Below, piece after piece: positions 7,251 through 13,586 of a stretch of DNA of 16,418 nucleotides. Positions within the stretch are counted from its first letter, which is position 1; every line of letters begins with the position of its first letter. The DNA comes from Sulfurimonas sp. Lineage in GTDB: Bacteria > Campylobacterota > Campylobacteria > Campylobacterales > Sulfurimonadaceae. The notes beneath the pieces are model-generated. The model was not told where the DNA came from. It did not search any database and saw only the letters and a list, made by a program, of their open reading frames with translations. The stretch spans positions 1 through 16,418 of the forward strand of contig JAMOMX010000085.1 of NCBI GenBank assembly GCA_027066935.1, written 5' to 3'. Made by a program: the position numbers and the translations under genes.

Positions 7251-8147
7251 TTGAGATTAGAAAAAAAAGCTACCGTTGTTTCAACTAGTGTTGCAGCATT
7301 ACTTGTTTTAATAAAAATGACAGTTGGGGTACTTAGTGGCTCCATAGCTGTTTTGGCATCTGCCATTGATAGTTTTTTAGATTTATTAGTCTCTCTTTTT
7401 AACTTCTTTGCTCTAAATACATCAGAAAAAGCACCAGATGAAAATTTTAACTTTGGGAGGGGTAAAATAGAGCCTCTTGCTGCTGTAATTGTTGGAACTG
7501 TTATCTCTATCTCAGCACTATTCATCCTCTATGAAGCACTTATAAAAATCTTTCATCCGCGTGAGATGGCATATATGACTGAATCTATTTTAGTTATGCT
7601 TGTCTCAATAATTATTACAGCACTTTTAGTGGTGTTTTTAAATCATGTAGCTAAAAAAACTGATAATCTAGTTATTAAAGCTGACGCTCTTCACTATAAG
7701 ACTGACTTGTACTCAAATGGAGCTGTACTTGTTGCTCTTGGACTTATTTACTATACAGGGGAACAACTAATAGATTCAATTTTAGGTGTAGCTATAGCTA
7801 TTTATATGATTTATTCAGCAATGCCAATCATTAAAGAGGGTGTTTTAATGCTCTTAGATGCTGCTTTACCAGAAGATGATATAAAAAAGATAGAAAATAT
7901 TTTAAAAAATGAGAGTGGAATTACAGATTATCATTTTTTACAAACAAGAGAATCTGGATCACATATATTTATAAGTGTACATGCTGTATTTAATATAAGC
8001 ATATCTCTATATGATGCTCACTTAGTTTCTGACAAACTTGAAGATGCTATGAAAAAATTATTTAATAATAAAAAAGTCCATATTATAATTCATATGGACC
8101 CTTATGATGATTCTGAAATAAATGAAGATGAAGCAGGAAATAGATGA
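7251..8147 (+). CDS. Cation diffusion facilitator (FieF-type) divalent metal exporter
   Basis: This 298-residue inner-membrane protein should export a divalent metal (zinc, iron, cobalt or similar) in exchange for protons. It has six predicted membrane helices within about residues 10-200 and a cytoplasmic C-terminal domain of about 90 residues. The transport site is the pair D40/D44 (AIDSFLD, helix 2) with H148/D152 (ALHYKTD, helix 5), the DDHD set of FieF/YiiP. The C-terminal domain keeps a metal-binding SVHAVF (H244), H257 and HMDP (281-284). The start is TTG at 7251 behind AAGGGGAG, a strong ribosome site. It leads an operon and overlaps the next gene by ATGA. The metal cannot be told from the sequence. 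Confidence 0.9.
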   Translation: MRLEKKATVVSTSVAALLVLIKMTVGVLSGSIAVLASAIDSFLDLLVSLFNFFALNTSEKAPDENFNFGRGKIEPLAAVIVGTVISISALFILYEALIKIFHPREMAYMTESILVMLVSIIITALLVVFLNHVAKKTDNLVIKADALHYKTDLYSNGAVLVALGLIYYTGEQLIDSILGVAIAIYMIYSAMPIIKEGVLMLLDAALPEDDIKKIENILKNESGITDYHFLQTRESGSHIFISVHAVFNISISLYDAHLVSDKLEDAMKKLFNNKKVHIIIHMDPYDDSEINEDEAGNR

Positions 8148-9193
8148 AAAATATTTCAAAAAACCAAGCACAACATAGAGCTAATCAAATAGAAGCTTTT
8201 GAAAAAGAATTAAAATATATTGAAGATGATAATATTACAACTATCTCTCAAGAGCAAAAAAACTCTATTAAAACTTATCATAAAACAGTTTTAAAAAATC
8301 TTATCACTTCCTTTGACATTGATTCAACAAGTAAAAAGAAACAATTGAGTATCGGAATGAAGATAACTTCATTTTTAGCAGCTTTAGGCTTGTCATTTAG
8401 TATATATTTAATGTTTTTAAATTTTTGGGGAGACTTTAGTACAAATTCTCAAATAATAATTCTTATAGCTACGCCATTAATATTACTAGCAATTACAATG
8501 AAACTCTCACAGATAGAAACTACTAGTTACTATGCAAAAATTACAGGACTTTTAAGTTTTGCAACCTTTGTTTTAAACCTTTCAATGTTAGGTCAAATTT
8601 TCAATATAACACAATCACCAAATGCTTTTTTAATCTGGTCCATTTTTGCTTTACTCCTAGCATATGCGATAAATGCCAGGCTCCTACTAGGTATTTCTAT
8701 AATATTTTTCTCACTTTTTATGTCTGCAAAATTTGCTACATGGAGTGGTGGTTATTGGATAGGATTTGGTGAACATCCTGAAAACTTTTTACCAATTGCA
8801 TTTATATTATTTTTAATTTCGTTTTTAGAACATAAAAGAGTTTTTGGTTTTGAGGTTATTTATAGAGTATTTGCTATGCTTTTATTCTTCATACCAGTTT
8901 TAATCTTATCAAATTTTGGAAATGGGAGCTACTTTGATGTAGATAAAAATTTCATTGAAGGTTTTTATCAAGTTATTGGATTTATTTTTAGTGCTTTAGC
9001 AATCTATATTGGTATAAAAAAAGAATTAAAAGAAGTTGTAACTAGTGGAAATATTTTCTTTACTATATTCTTATACACAAAATTTTATGATTGGTTTTGG
9101 GAATGGATGCCAAAATATCTTTTCTTTTTAATCATTGGGATCAGTGCAATTTTAATTTTAATTATATTAAAACGATATAGAGATAGGAGTTAA
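8144..9193 (+). CDS. DUF2157-like multi-pass membrane protein
   Basis: The 349-residue protein has a charged cytoplasmic N-terminal region of about 70 residues, then nine or ten hydrophobic segments between about 74 and 342. The run LGQIFNI...FLIWSIFALLLAY (149-174) and the closing KYLFFLIIGISAILI (324-338) match the DUF2157 family pattern, in which a glutamine-tyrosine/phenylalanine helix precedes a Trp-containing one. No biochemical function is established for the family. It overlaps the CDF gene by four bases (ATGA) and is followed one base later by the DUF4824-like gene, so the three proteins are probably made together. DUF2157 is often followed by an anchored partner protein, as here. 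Confidence 0.75.
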   Translation: MKNISKNQAQHRANQIEAFEKELKYIEDDNITTISQEQKNSIKTYHKTVLKNLITSFDIDSTSKKKQLSIGMKITSFLAALGLSFSIYLMFLNFWGDFSTNSQIIILIATPLILLAITMKLSQIETTSYYAKITGLLSFATFVLNLSMLGQIFNITQSPNAFLIWSIFALLLAYAINARLLLGISIIFFSLFMSAKFATWSGGYWIGFGEHPENFLPIAFILFLISFLEHKRVFGFEVIYRVFAMLLFFIPVLILSNFGNGSYFDVDKNFIEGFYQVIGFIFSALAIYIGIKKELKEVVTSGNIFFTIFLYTKFYDWFWEWMPKYLFFLIIGISAILILIILKRYRDRS

Positions 9194-9194
9194 T

Positions 9195-9956
9195 ATGAAA
9201 TTTTTAAAATCATCAAAAAATCTTTTTATTTTATCTTTTTTAATAATTATTTTAACAAATATTTTTATATTTTTAAATATTTATATAAATAGATTTGGAG
9301 ATACAACCTCTAGTGTAATCTTAAGTGAAAGAGAGTTAACTGTACCATACAACTATAATAAAGAAAATAGTGGAGTTTCTTTAAGAATAAACTATAGGAT
9401 TGCAGGTGAATATACAAATCAACCATATAATTACAATAAAAAAGCTTATTGGTTAAATGAAAAAAAACTTCAAAAACTAGGATTTGATACAAAGAAATAT
9501 AAAAAATATAAAAATCGCAATTCATCTCTTGAAAAAGAAGTTTTTATAGTATTAGAACAAAATGCAGAGGCATATAAACGCTCTTTAAAATTGGCTCAAG
9601 AAAAGCTTTCTAATTTAGATGATAAACAAACAAGAAATATAAAAAGCATAAAAGAAAACTTACGTAAAGAAAAGGAAGAAAATTCTAGATTATTTGCAAT
9701 AGATGCAGGAGTTGATTATGCTAAGCTAAGGCAATTATATACTGATAAAACAAAATACATTATTGCTAAAGGTCTAGTAAAATTTAATTTTAGTAATTAT
9801 GAAAATATAAATGGATATATAGTTAGATTAAGTGTTTCAGATGTTCATGTTGTAGTAAAATATAAAAATTTATTGAAATATAAAAATGCAAAATTCAAGG
9901 CTCACGTAAAATATGGAAACCTCTATGAACCTTGGATTAGTGAAATAAACTATTAG
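9195..9956 (+). CDS. DUF4824-like membrane-anchored protein
   Basis: The 253-residue protein has one N-terminal membrane segment (about 9-32) and then a soluble part, most likely outside the cytoplasmic membrane. Motifs recalled for DUF4824 are visible: LSERELTVP (43-51), a WLNEKKLQKLGFD segment (86-98), EVFIVLEQN (115-123), SRLFAIDAGVDYAKLRQLY (164-182) and EPWI near the end (245-248). The middle (125-163) is lysine/glutamate-rich and probably helical. No function is known for the family. ATG start after AGGAG, one base past the DUF2157-like stop. A GDYXXLXY-family call was considered and is less good. The family name comes from memory of the pattern. Confidence 0.68.
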   Translation: MKFLKSSKNLFILSFLIIILTNIFIFLNIYINRFGDTTSSVILSERELTVPYNYNKENSGVSLRINYRIAGEYTNQPYNYNKKAYWLNEKKLQKLGFDTKKYKKYKNRNSSLEKEVFIVLEQNAEAYKRSLKLAQEKLSNLDDKQTRNIKSIKENLRKEKEENSRLFAIDAGVDYAKLRQLYTDKTKYIIAKGLVKFNFSNYENINGYIVRLSVSDVHVVVKYKNLLKYKNAKFKAHVKYGNLYEPWISEINY

Positions 9957-9960
9957 TTTA
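9946..9960. terminator. Weak hairpin between convergent genes
   Basis: TAAACT, ATT and AGTTTA form a perfect 6-bp AT-only stem that covers the stop codon of the DUF4824-like gene. It lies in the 20-bp gap side between this gene and the convergent 82-residue gene. It has no U-run, and the stem is weak, so a terminator role is only possible. Confidence 0.25.
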
Positions 9961-9976
9961 GAACAGTTTAAAATAT

Positions 9977-10225
9977 CTAATGATTATGTGAACCACAGCC
10001 ACCACCACAACATCCACCCTCAGATGAGTCACTTACGGTAATAACAAAATCATTTTCAACTTCAAGAAGTTTGAAATTGTGTTTAGCACAAAAATCATCA
10101 TTCATAGTATTTACCATCTCTATACCTTTTAACAAGGCACCATCTTTTGACTTAATTGTTTCATTATTAAGCATATCACTTTTTTTAAAGCAACTACACT
10201 CTTTTTCTACTATAATTTTAAACAT
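9977..10225 (-). CDS. Small protein with a Cys/Gly/His-rich metal-binding tail, unknown function
   Basis: I do not recognise this 82-residue protein. It has a small domain of alternating strand- and helix-like segments (about 1-65) containing C10, C12 and C46, and a short tail in which C72, C73, C77, H80 and H82 are set among glycines (EGGCCGGGCGSHNH, 69-82). Such tails occur on metal chaperones and metallocentre assembly proteins, so binding of zinc, copper, nickel or an Fe-S cluster is a fair inference. There is no signal peptide, so it acts in the cytoplasm. ATG start with AAGGAT five bases upstream. It stands alone, convergent with the CDF operon, and has its own promoter with an inverted repeat in the presumed leader. 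Confidence 0.75.
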   Translation of the reverse strand: MFKIIVEKECSCFKKSDMLNNETIKSKDGALLKGIEMVNTMNDDFCAKHNFKLLEVENDFVITVSDSSEGGCCGGGCGSHNH

Positions 10226-10262
10226 AATTATCCTTATTTAGTGTAAATTTCTTTGACGAGCA

Positions 10263-10281
10263 AACTTTATGTAATAAAGTT
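10263..10281 (-). promoter_or_regulatory. Perfect 8-bp inverted repeat upstream of the Cys-rich small gene
   Basis: The minus strand reads AACTTTATTACATAAAGTT: two perfect 8-base arms around TAC. It ends 38 bases before the ATG of the 82-residue gene. If transcription starts from the TATAAT at 10322-10327, the repeat is in the leader RNA as a hairpin; if a nearer promoter is used, it would be a DNA operator. I cannot match it to a named regulator box. Confidence 0.5.
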
Positions 10282-10321
10282 CAGCTGGAAAAGAATAAAA
10301 TTTACTCTATTATTTTTGGAA

Positions 10322-10327
10322 ATTATA
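10322..10327 (-). promoter_or_regulatory. -10 element (TATAAT) upstream of the Cys-rich small gene
   Basis: The minus strand reads AGATATAATTTCC, closely like the element before nadE. It predicts a start near 10315 and a leader of about 90 bases before the ATG at 10225, longer than the 20-35 bases inferred at other promoters here. Confidence 0.45.
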
Positions 10328-10358
10328 TCTATTAGAGTCAATATATTTCTTATTTGTT

Positions 10359-10384
10359 TTAACTAATATTTTGATTTTAGTTAA
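10359..10384 (-). terminator. Inverted repeat after the RNase Y-DUF2018 operon
   Basis: TTAACTAA and TTAGTTAA form a perfect 8-bp AT-rich stem with a 10-base loop. It begins 11 bp after the DUF2018 stop codon and is followed on the minus strand by AACAAATAAG, with no U-run. It may mark the 3' end of the operon, but the missing U-tract makes this uncertain. Confidence 0.35.
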
Positions 10385-10394
10385 TATCTATTAT

Positions 10395-10691
10395 CTACTC
10401 AGCAACTCTATATATTAGTTGACCTGCTAGTTCCATATATAGACTCTTTTTTAACTCTTCTATCTTTTGAGGGTTAGCAAAGGCATGATTTTTTACAATT
10501 TGATTTAAATCTTCATAATTATGAGTTTTTGAAAGTAGATCTTCCATTACAGCCATTCTCCCTATCAATATATCAAACTCATCTTTTATTAAATCTTCAC
10601 TTAGTTGTGCTGATATATCCCAATACTTTGAAAGCGGTGAACCTGCAAAAATATCATCTTCATCTTCAAAAAGTGCTTCATATTTATTCAT
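10395..10691 (-). CDS. DUF2018 family protein (HP0242-like knotted homodimer fold)
   Basis: The 98-residue protein resembles H. pylori HP0242 as I recall it: both have an IFxGxPLxKxxDI stretch near the N-terminus (here 14-26) and then four amphipathic helices, including LIGRMAVMEDLLSK (about 42-55), with a helical C-terminus. HP0242 is known structurally as an all-alpha intertwined, pseudo-knotted homodimer of unknown function (Pfam DUF2018), and the family seems limited to Campylobacterota. No catalytic residues are evident. ATG start with AAAGG upstream, 47 bp after the RNase Y stop, so it is likely transcribed with the RNase Y operon, though the gap could hold a separate signal. The family call is by pattern. 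Confidence 0.8.
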   Translation of the reverse strand: MNKYEALFEDEDDIFAGSPLSKYWDISAQLSEDLIKDEFDILIGRMAVMEDLLSKTHNYEDLNQIVKNHAFANPQKIEELKKSLYMELAGQLIYRVAE

Positions 10692-10738
10692 AATAATCCT
10701 TTAATAATTTTTAAAATTCTACCTAAAATCTATTAACT

Positions 10739-12307
10739 TTATTTAGCAAACTCTACAGCCCTACTCTCACGAATAACATTAACTTTTATTTCACCAGGGT
10801 ATTGAACTTTTTCCTCTATCTCTTTTGCTATCTCTTTTGCAACCAATATAGATTCATCATCATTTATTAGTGTTGCATTTACTATAACTCTAACTTCACG
10901 ACCAGCATTTATTGCATAAGCTTGTTTTACACCAGTATGTTCTGAAGCTATCTCTTCTATCTCTGTAACTCTTTTTAAGAAGCTTTCTAAGACTTCTCTT
11001 CTGGCACCTGGTCTTGCTGCTGAGAGAGCATCTGCTGCACATACTGCTGCACACTCTATTGTCTCCATCTCTGCGTGACCATGGTGAGCATAAATCGCAT
11101 TTATCACAACAGGATGTTCATTATATCTAGTACAAAGTTCTCCACCTAAATCAACATGATTTCCATCATAATCATGAGTTAACGCTTTTCCAATATCGTG
11201 TAAAAGCCCTGCTCTCTTTGCAAGTTTAACATCACCACCCATCTCACCAGCCATAACACCAGCTAGATGTGCAACTTCGAGTGTATGTGCAAGTGAATTT
11301 TGACCATAACTTGCACGATACCTTAACTTACCAATTAGCTTCACTAACTCTGGATTCATCACCCCTATATTCATCTCAGAAATTAAATCTTCACCCTCTG
11401 TTAATATTGAATCCTCAAACTCTTCACTTACTTTTTTAAATATCTCTTCAATACGAGCAGGTTGAATACGACCATCTTCAATGAGTAATTTTATTGTTTT
11501 AATAGCGATTGCACGGCGATATAGATTAAAACTACTTACTAGAATTGCATTTGGGGTATCATCAATAACAACATCAACACCAAGTATATTCTCTAAAGAT
11601 TTTATATTTCTACCCTCTTTACCAATGATGCGACCTTTTATACTATCATCATCTAAGTGGATTAAACTAGTAAGTTTTTCTTGTGCAAATTCACCTGCGA
11701 ACTTGCTTGTAGCCTGAGCTATTATATAGTTTGCTTTTTGTTTGGCTGTTTTTTTAGCTTCATTTTCATATTTGCGCACAATGTGAGCTACATCTGATCG
11801 AGATTGTTCTTCAACTTTTTCAAGCAATATCTTTTTTGCTTCATCTTTTGTCATACCTGCACTATGCTCCATTGCATGTAGTGCCTCATCTATTTTACGT
11901 ACATATTTTTGCTTTAATGATTCAAGTGATTTTTCATTTCTTATCAAATCAGTTTTTCTTGCTTTTAAAACAATACTCTCTTCTAAAATTCTTTTTTCTT
12001 CATTCTTTTTAAAACGCTTAAAGTTTTGCTCTTTTTGTATAACCTCATCTTCTCTTTGACGCATATCAATTTTAGCTTTTGATTTTGCGTTTTCGTATAG
12101 TTTTGTCGCTTTTAGTTCTATCTCTTGAGCTTTTAAATTGCTTTTATTTAAAATATTTTGTGCTTCATGCTCAATAACATTAGCTTTTGCTTTTGCTTGA
12201 TCTACAAATATATTAAAATTAGCATTACTAATTCTCCTAGAGATAAAAAAACCAACAACTCCACCAACCGTAGCTATAAACCCACCAAGCAGTATCTCTG
12301 TCAACAT
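10739..12307 (-). CDS. rny: Ribonuclease Y
   Basis: RNase Y is a membrane-anchored endoribonuclease that starts mRNA decay and processing in bacteria that lack or down-weight RNase E. The 522-residue protein has an N-terminal membrane helix (about 5-22), a long charged coiled coil (about 30-200), a KH RNA-binding domain with the GxxG loop in GRIIGKEGRN (225-234), and an HD phosphohydrolase domain with H341, the H370-D371 pair in LLHDIGKA, and HHGH (408-411). Length and order match the family. ATG start with AGGATT upstream, 8 bp after the cyclo-ligase gene. I recall the same adjacency of cyclo-ligase and RNase Y in Campylobacter jejuni, which supports a conserved operon. Confidence 0.96.
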   Translation of the reverse strand: MLTEILLGGFIATVGGVVGFFISRRISNANFNIFVDQAKAKANVIEHEAQNILNKSNLKAQEIELKATKLYENAKSKAKIDMRQREDEVIQKEQNFKRFKKNEEKRILEESIVLKARKTDLIRNEKSLESLKQKYVRKIDEALHAMEHSAGMTKDEAKKILLEKVEEQSRSDVAHIVRKYENEAKKTAKQKANYIIAQATSKFAGEFAQEKLTSLIHLDDDSIKGRIIGKEGRNIKSLENILGVDVVIDDTPNAILVSSFNLYRRAIAIKTIKLLIEDGRIQPARIEEIFKKVSEEFEDSILTEGEDLISEMNIGVMNPELVKLIGKLRYRASYGQNSLAHTLEVAHLAGVMAGEMGGDVKLAKRAGLLHDIGKALTHDYDGNHVDLGGELCTRYNEHPVVINAIYAHHGHAEMETIECAAVCAADALSAARPGARREVLESFLKRVTEIEEIASEHTGVKQAYAINAGREVRVIVNATLINDDESILVAKEIAKEIEEKVQYPGEIKVNVIRESRAVEFAK

Positions 12308-12315
12308 TTCTAATC

Positions 12316-12867
12316 CTATCTTTTGACAAGCCTTTTTTTTGTACTCAATAGTATGTCACCCTTGATATCATGCGAATCACATATAAACTTTTTTGTAAAA
12401 CATAAATCCATTTGTATAAAAATTGTGTATGGTTTCTTTTTTAATTTTGCAAAAAAACGATCATACATCCCTTTTCCAAATCCTATTCTTTGTAAATTAC
12501 CATCAAGTCCTACTATTGGTACTATGGCTATATCAATATTATTATTTTTTCTTAAACTGTTCCCCGCTTCATATATATTAAACTTCTTTTTTCGTAGCGG
12601 CAACCTAAATGGTACTACCTTAAAACTTTCATTTTGCATAAATGGCAACAAAACTTCATTGTTTATACGCAATTTAGCAATAGTTTTTCTTATATCTACC
12701 TCATTTTTAATTGGAAAATACAAAAGTATTTTTTTATTTTTTATTTTTTTTAGCTCTAATTGAAGTTTGTTATTAAGTAAGTTATTTTTATATACCCTAT
12801 TAAAAGAGCTGCTTTTTTTCATAATTTTTAGACATTTAGTTCGAAATAATGTTTTTGTAAGAGGCAT
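12316..12867 (-). CDS. 5-formyltetrahydrofolate cyclo-ligase
   Basis: The enzyme uses ATP to turn 5-formyltetrahydrofolate into 5,10-methenyltetrahydrofolate and so recovers the storage form of the folate pool. The 183-residue protein has the family C-terminal signature RIGFGKGMYDRF (127-138), the VPIVGLDGNLQ loop before it (116-126), and the ILLYFPIKNEVDI strand-loop (47-59). The N-terminal 40 residues are unusually lysine/asparagine-rich, as is common in these AT-rich genomes. The start ATG at 12865-12867 has no good Shine-Dalgarno sequence. It is the first gene of the operon with rny and is divergent from the thioredoxin-fold gene. Confidence 0.88.
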   Translation of the reverse strand: MPLTKTLFRTKCLKIMKKSSSFNRVYKNNLLNNKLQLELKKIKNKKILLYFPIKNEVDIRKTIAKLRINNEVLLPFMQNESFKVVPFRLPLRKKKFNIYEAGNSLRKNNNIDIAIVPIVGLDGNLQRIGFGKGMYDRFFAKLKKKPYTIFIQMDLCFTKKFICDSHDIKGDILLSTKKRLVKR

Positions 12868-12883
12868 CTTAAATCTTTATCGC

Positions 12884-12889
12884 TATAAT
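12884..12889 (+). promoter_or_regulatory. -10 element (TATAAT) for the thioredoxin-fold gene
   Basis: A perfect TATAAT lies 31 bases before the ATG at 12921, giving a leader of about 25 bases with AAAGG at 12909-12913. The 53-bp divergent gap must also hold the promoter of the cyclo-ligase-rny operon; a TAAAAT on the minus strand at 12897-12902 is one candidate. Confidence 0.5.
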
Positions 12890-12920
12890 TTCATTAATTT
12901 TACTAAATAAAGGTATATAT

Positions 12921-13496
12921 ATGCTTAAAAAAGCTTTATTCTCAATTCTTCTAACATTAAGTGCAATATTTTTTATCTCATGTAACGATAATTCAAACAA
13001 TCCTAACGATATGGTATCTTCAAACGAATATGTATTAACAACACTTGATGGTACTCAAATAGTTATAAAAAAAGGTGATAAAGGTTTTTATATTGATAAG
13101 AAAAAAGATAAAATTGTTATTTTTGATATATTTGCAACTTGGTGTCCACCTTGTCAAGATTCTGCTTCACATCTAAGTTCTCTTCAAGAAAAATACAAAG
13201 ACGACCTAATTATTATAGCATCTACTATTGAAAAACAAGAGTATGACAAAGAAGGCAAAATTATAAATGACAAATTTATTAACTTTAAGTCAAAATATGA
13301 TGCAAGATATATTATTGTTAATTCAAAACAAAACAAAGTTTTAAACACAGCAATTACAACAATGCTAGATATGGGTCCTAGGTTTCCAATTCCAACTATT
13401 GCTATGTATAAAAATGGGGAATATATCAACCACTATGTTGGCGCAGTTCATGAAGAGTTTATAGAGAGTGATATAAAAAGAGCATTGGGGAAATAA
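12921..13496 (+). CDS. TlpA-like thioredoxin-fold lipoprotein
   Basis: The 191-residue protein has a signal sequence ending in FISC, with C21 as the likely lipid-modified cysteine, a short Asn-rich linker, and one thioredoxin-fold domain with the redox motif WCPPC (74-78) and the cis-proline loop FPIPT (P158). It is therefore an anchored periplasmic thiol oxidoreductase, probably a reductant of TlpA/ResA type rather than a DsbA-type oxidase. The lipobox is slightly off the consensus, with Phe at -3. The Campylobacter jejuni genome is recalled to have a similar lipoprotein next to the cyclo-ligase-rny pair. Which substrates it reduces, for example cytochrome c apoprotein, cannot be told. It heads the ftsY-rhlE run. 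Confidence 0.87.
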   Translation: MLKKALFSILLTLSAIFFISCNDNSNNPNDMVSSNEYVLTTLDGTQIVIKKGDKGFYIDKKKDKIVIFDIFATWCPPCQDSASHLSSLQEKYKDDLIIIASTIEKQEYDKEGKIINDKFINFKSKYDARYIIVNSKQNKVLNTAITTMLDMGPRFPIPTIAMYKNGEYINHYVGAVHEEFIESDIKRALGK

Positions 13497-13499
13497 ATA

Positions 13500-13586
13500 A
13501 TGAAATTATCTTTCTTGCCGAATGGCAAAGCTCTAATGATAGGAATTTTTCAAAGAATTTACTTCTTAGAAAAAGGAGACAAGTAA
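13500..13586 (+). CDS. Possible 28-residue ORF abutting ftsY in frame
   Basis: An ORF of 28 codons starts with ATG at 13500, three bases after the tlpA-like stop, and ends with TAA at 13584-13586, immediately before the TTG start of ftsY and in the same reading frame. GGGGAAA at 13488-13493 could be its ribosome site. The peptide starts MKLSFLPNGK and is hydrophobic and basic, with a possible amphipathic helix over about residues 10-24. A short hairpin (TTGCC-GAAT-GGCAA, 13515-13528) lies inside it. It may be a leader peptide coupling ftsY translation, or chance, since a short ORF of this size is easily found. I do not recognise the peptide. Confidence 0.3.
   Translation: MKLSFLPNGKALMIGIFQRIYFLEKGDK

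Noticed and set aside
6862..7254. Plus-strand open frame of 130 codons
   Set aside because: It is antisense to cmoB and ends at the start of the CDF gene; cmoB motifs on the other strand are decisive.
7214..7525. Minus-strand open frame of 103 codons
   Set aside because: It lies opposite the start of the CDF gene, whose metal-site residues and ribosome site are clear. Its composition is that of a shadow frame.
9195..9956. GDYXXLXY family for the 253-residue protein
   Set aside because: GDYXXLXY proteins often follow DUF2157 genes, but the expected GDYxxLxY string is absent; VDYAKLRQLY fits only loosely, while several DUF4824 motifs fit in order.
10263..10281. Fur or PerR box upstream of the Cys-rich gene
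   Set aside because: The palindrome does not show the GATAAT or TTATAAT repeats expected for these regulators, so no regulator is named.
12323..12763. Plus-strand open frame of 146 codons with hydrophobic stretches
   Set aside because: It is antisense to the 5-formyltetrahydrofolate cyclo-ligase gene. The hydrophobic Phe-rich runs are the complement of its lysine-rich codons.
12881..12902. A third overlapping bidirectional -10 element between the cyclo-ligase and tlpA-like genes
   Set aside because: The plus TATAAT is clear, but the best minus-strand candidates (TAAAAT nearby or TATAGC overlapping) are weak, so it is not counted with the two better cases.
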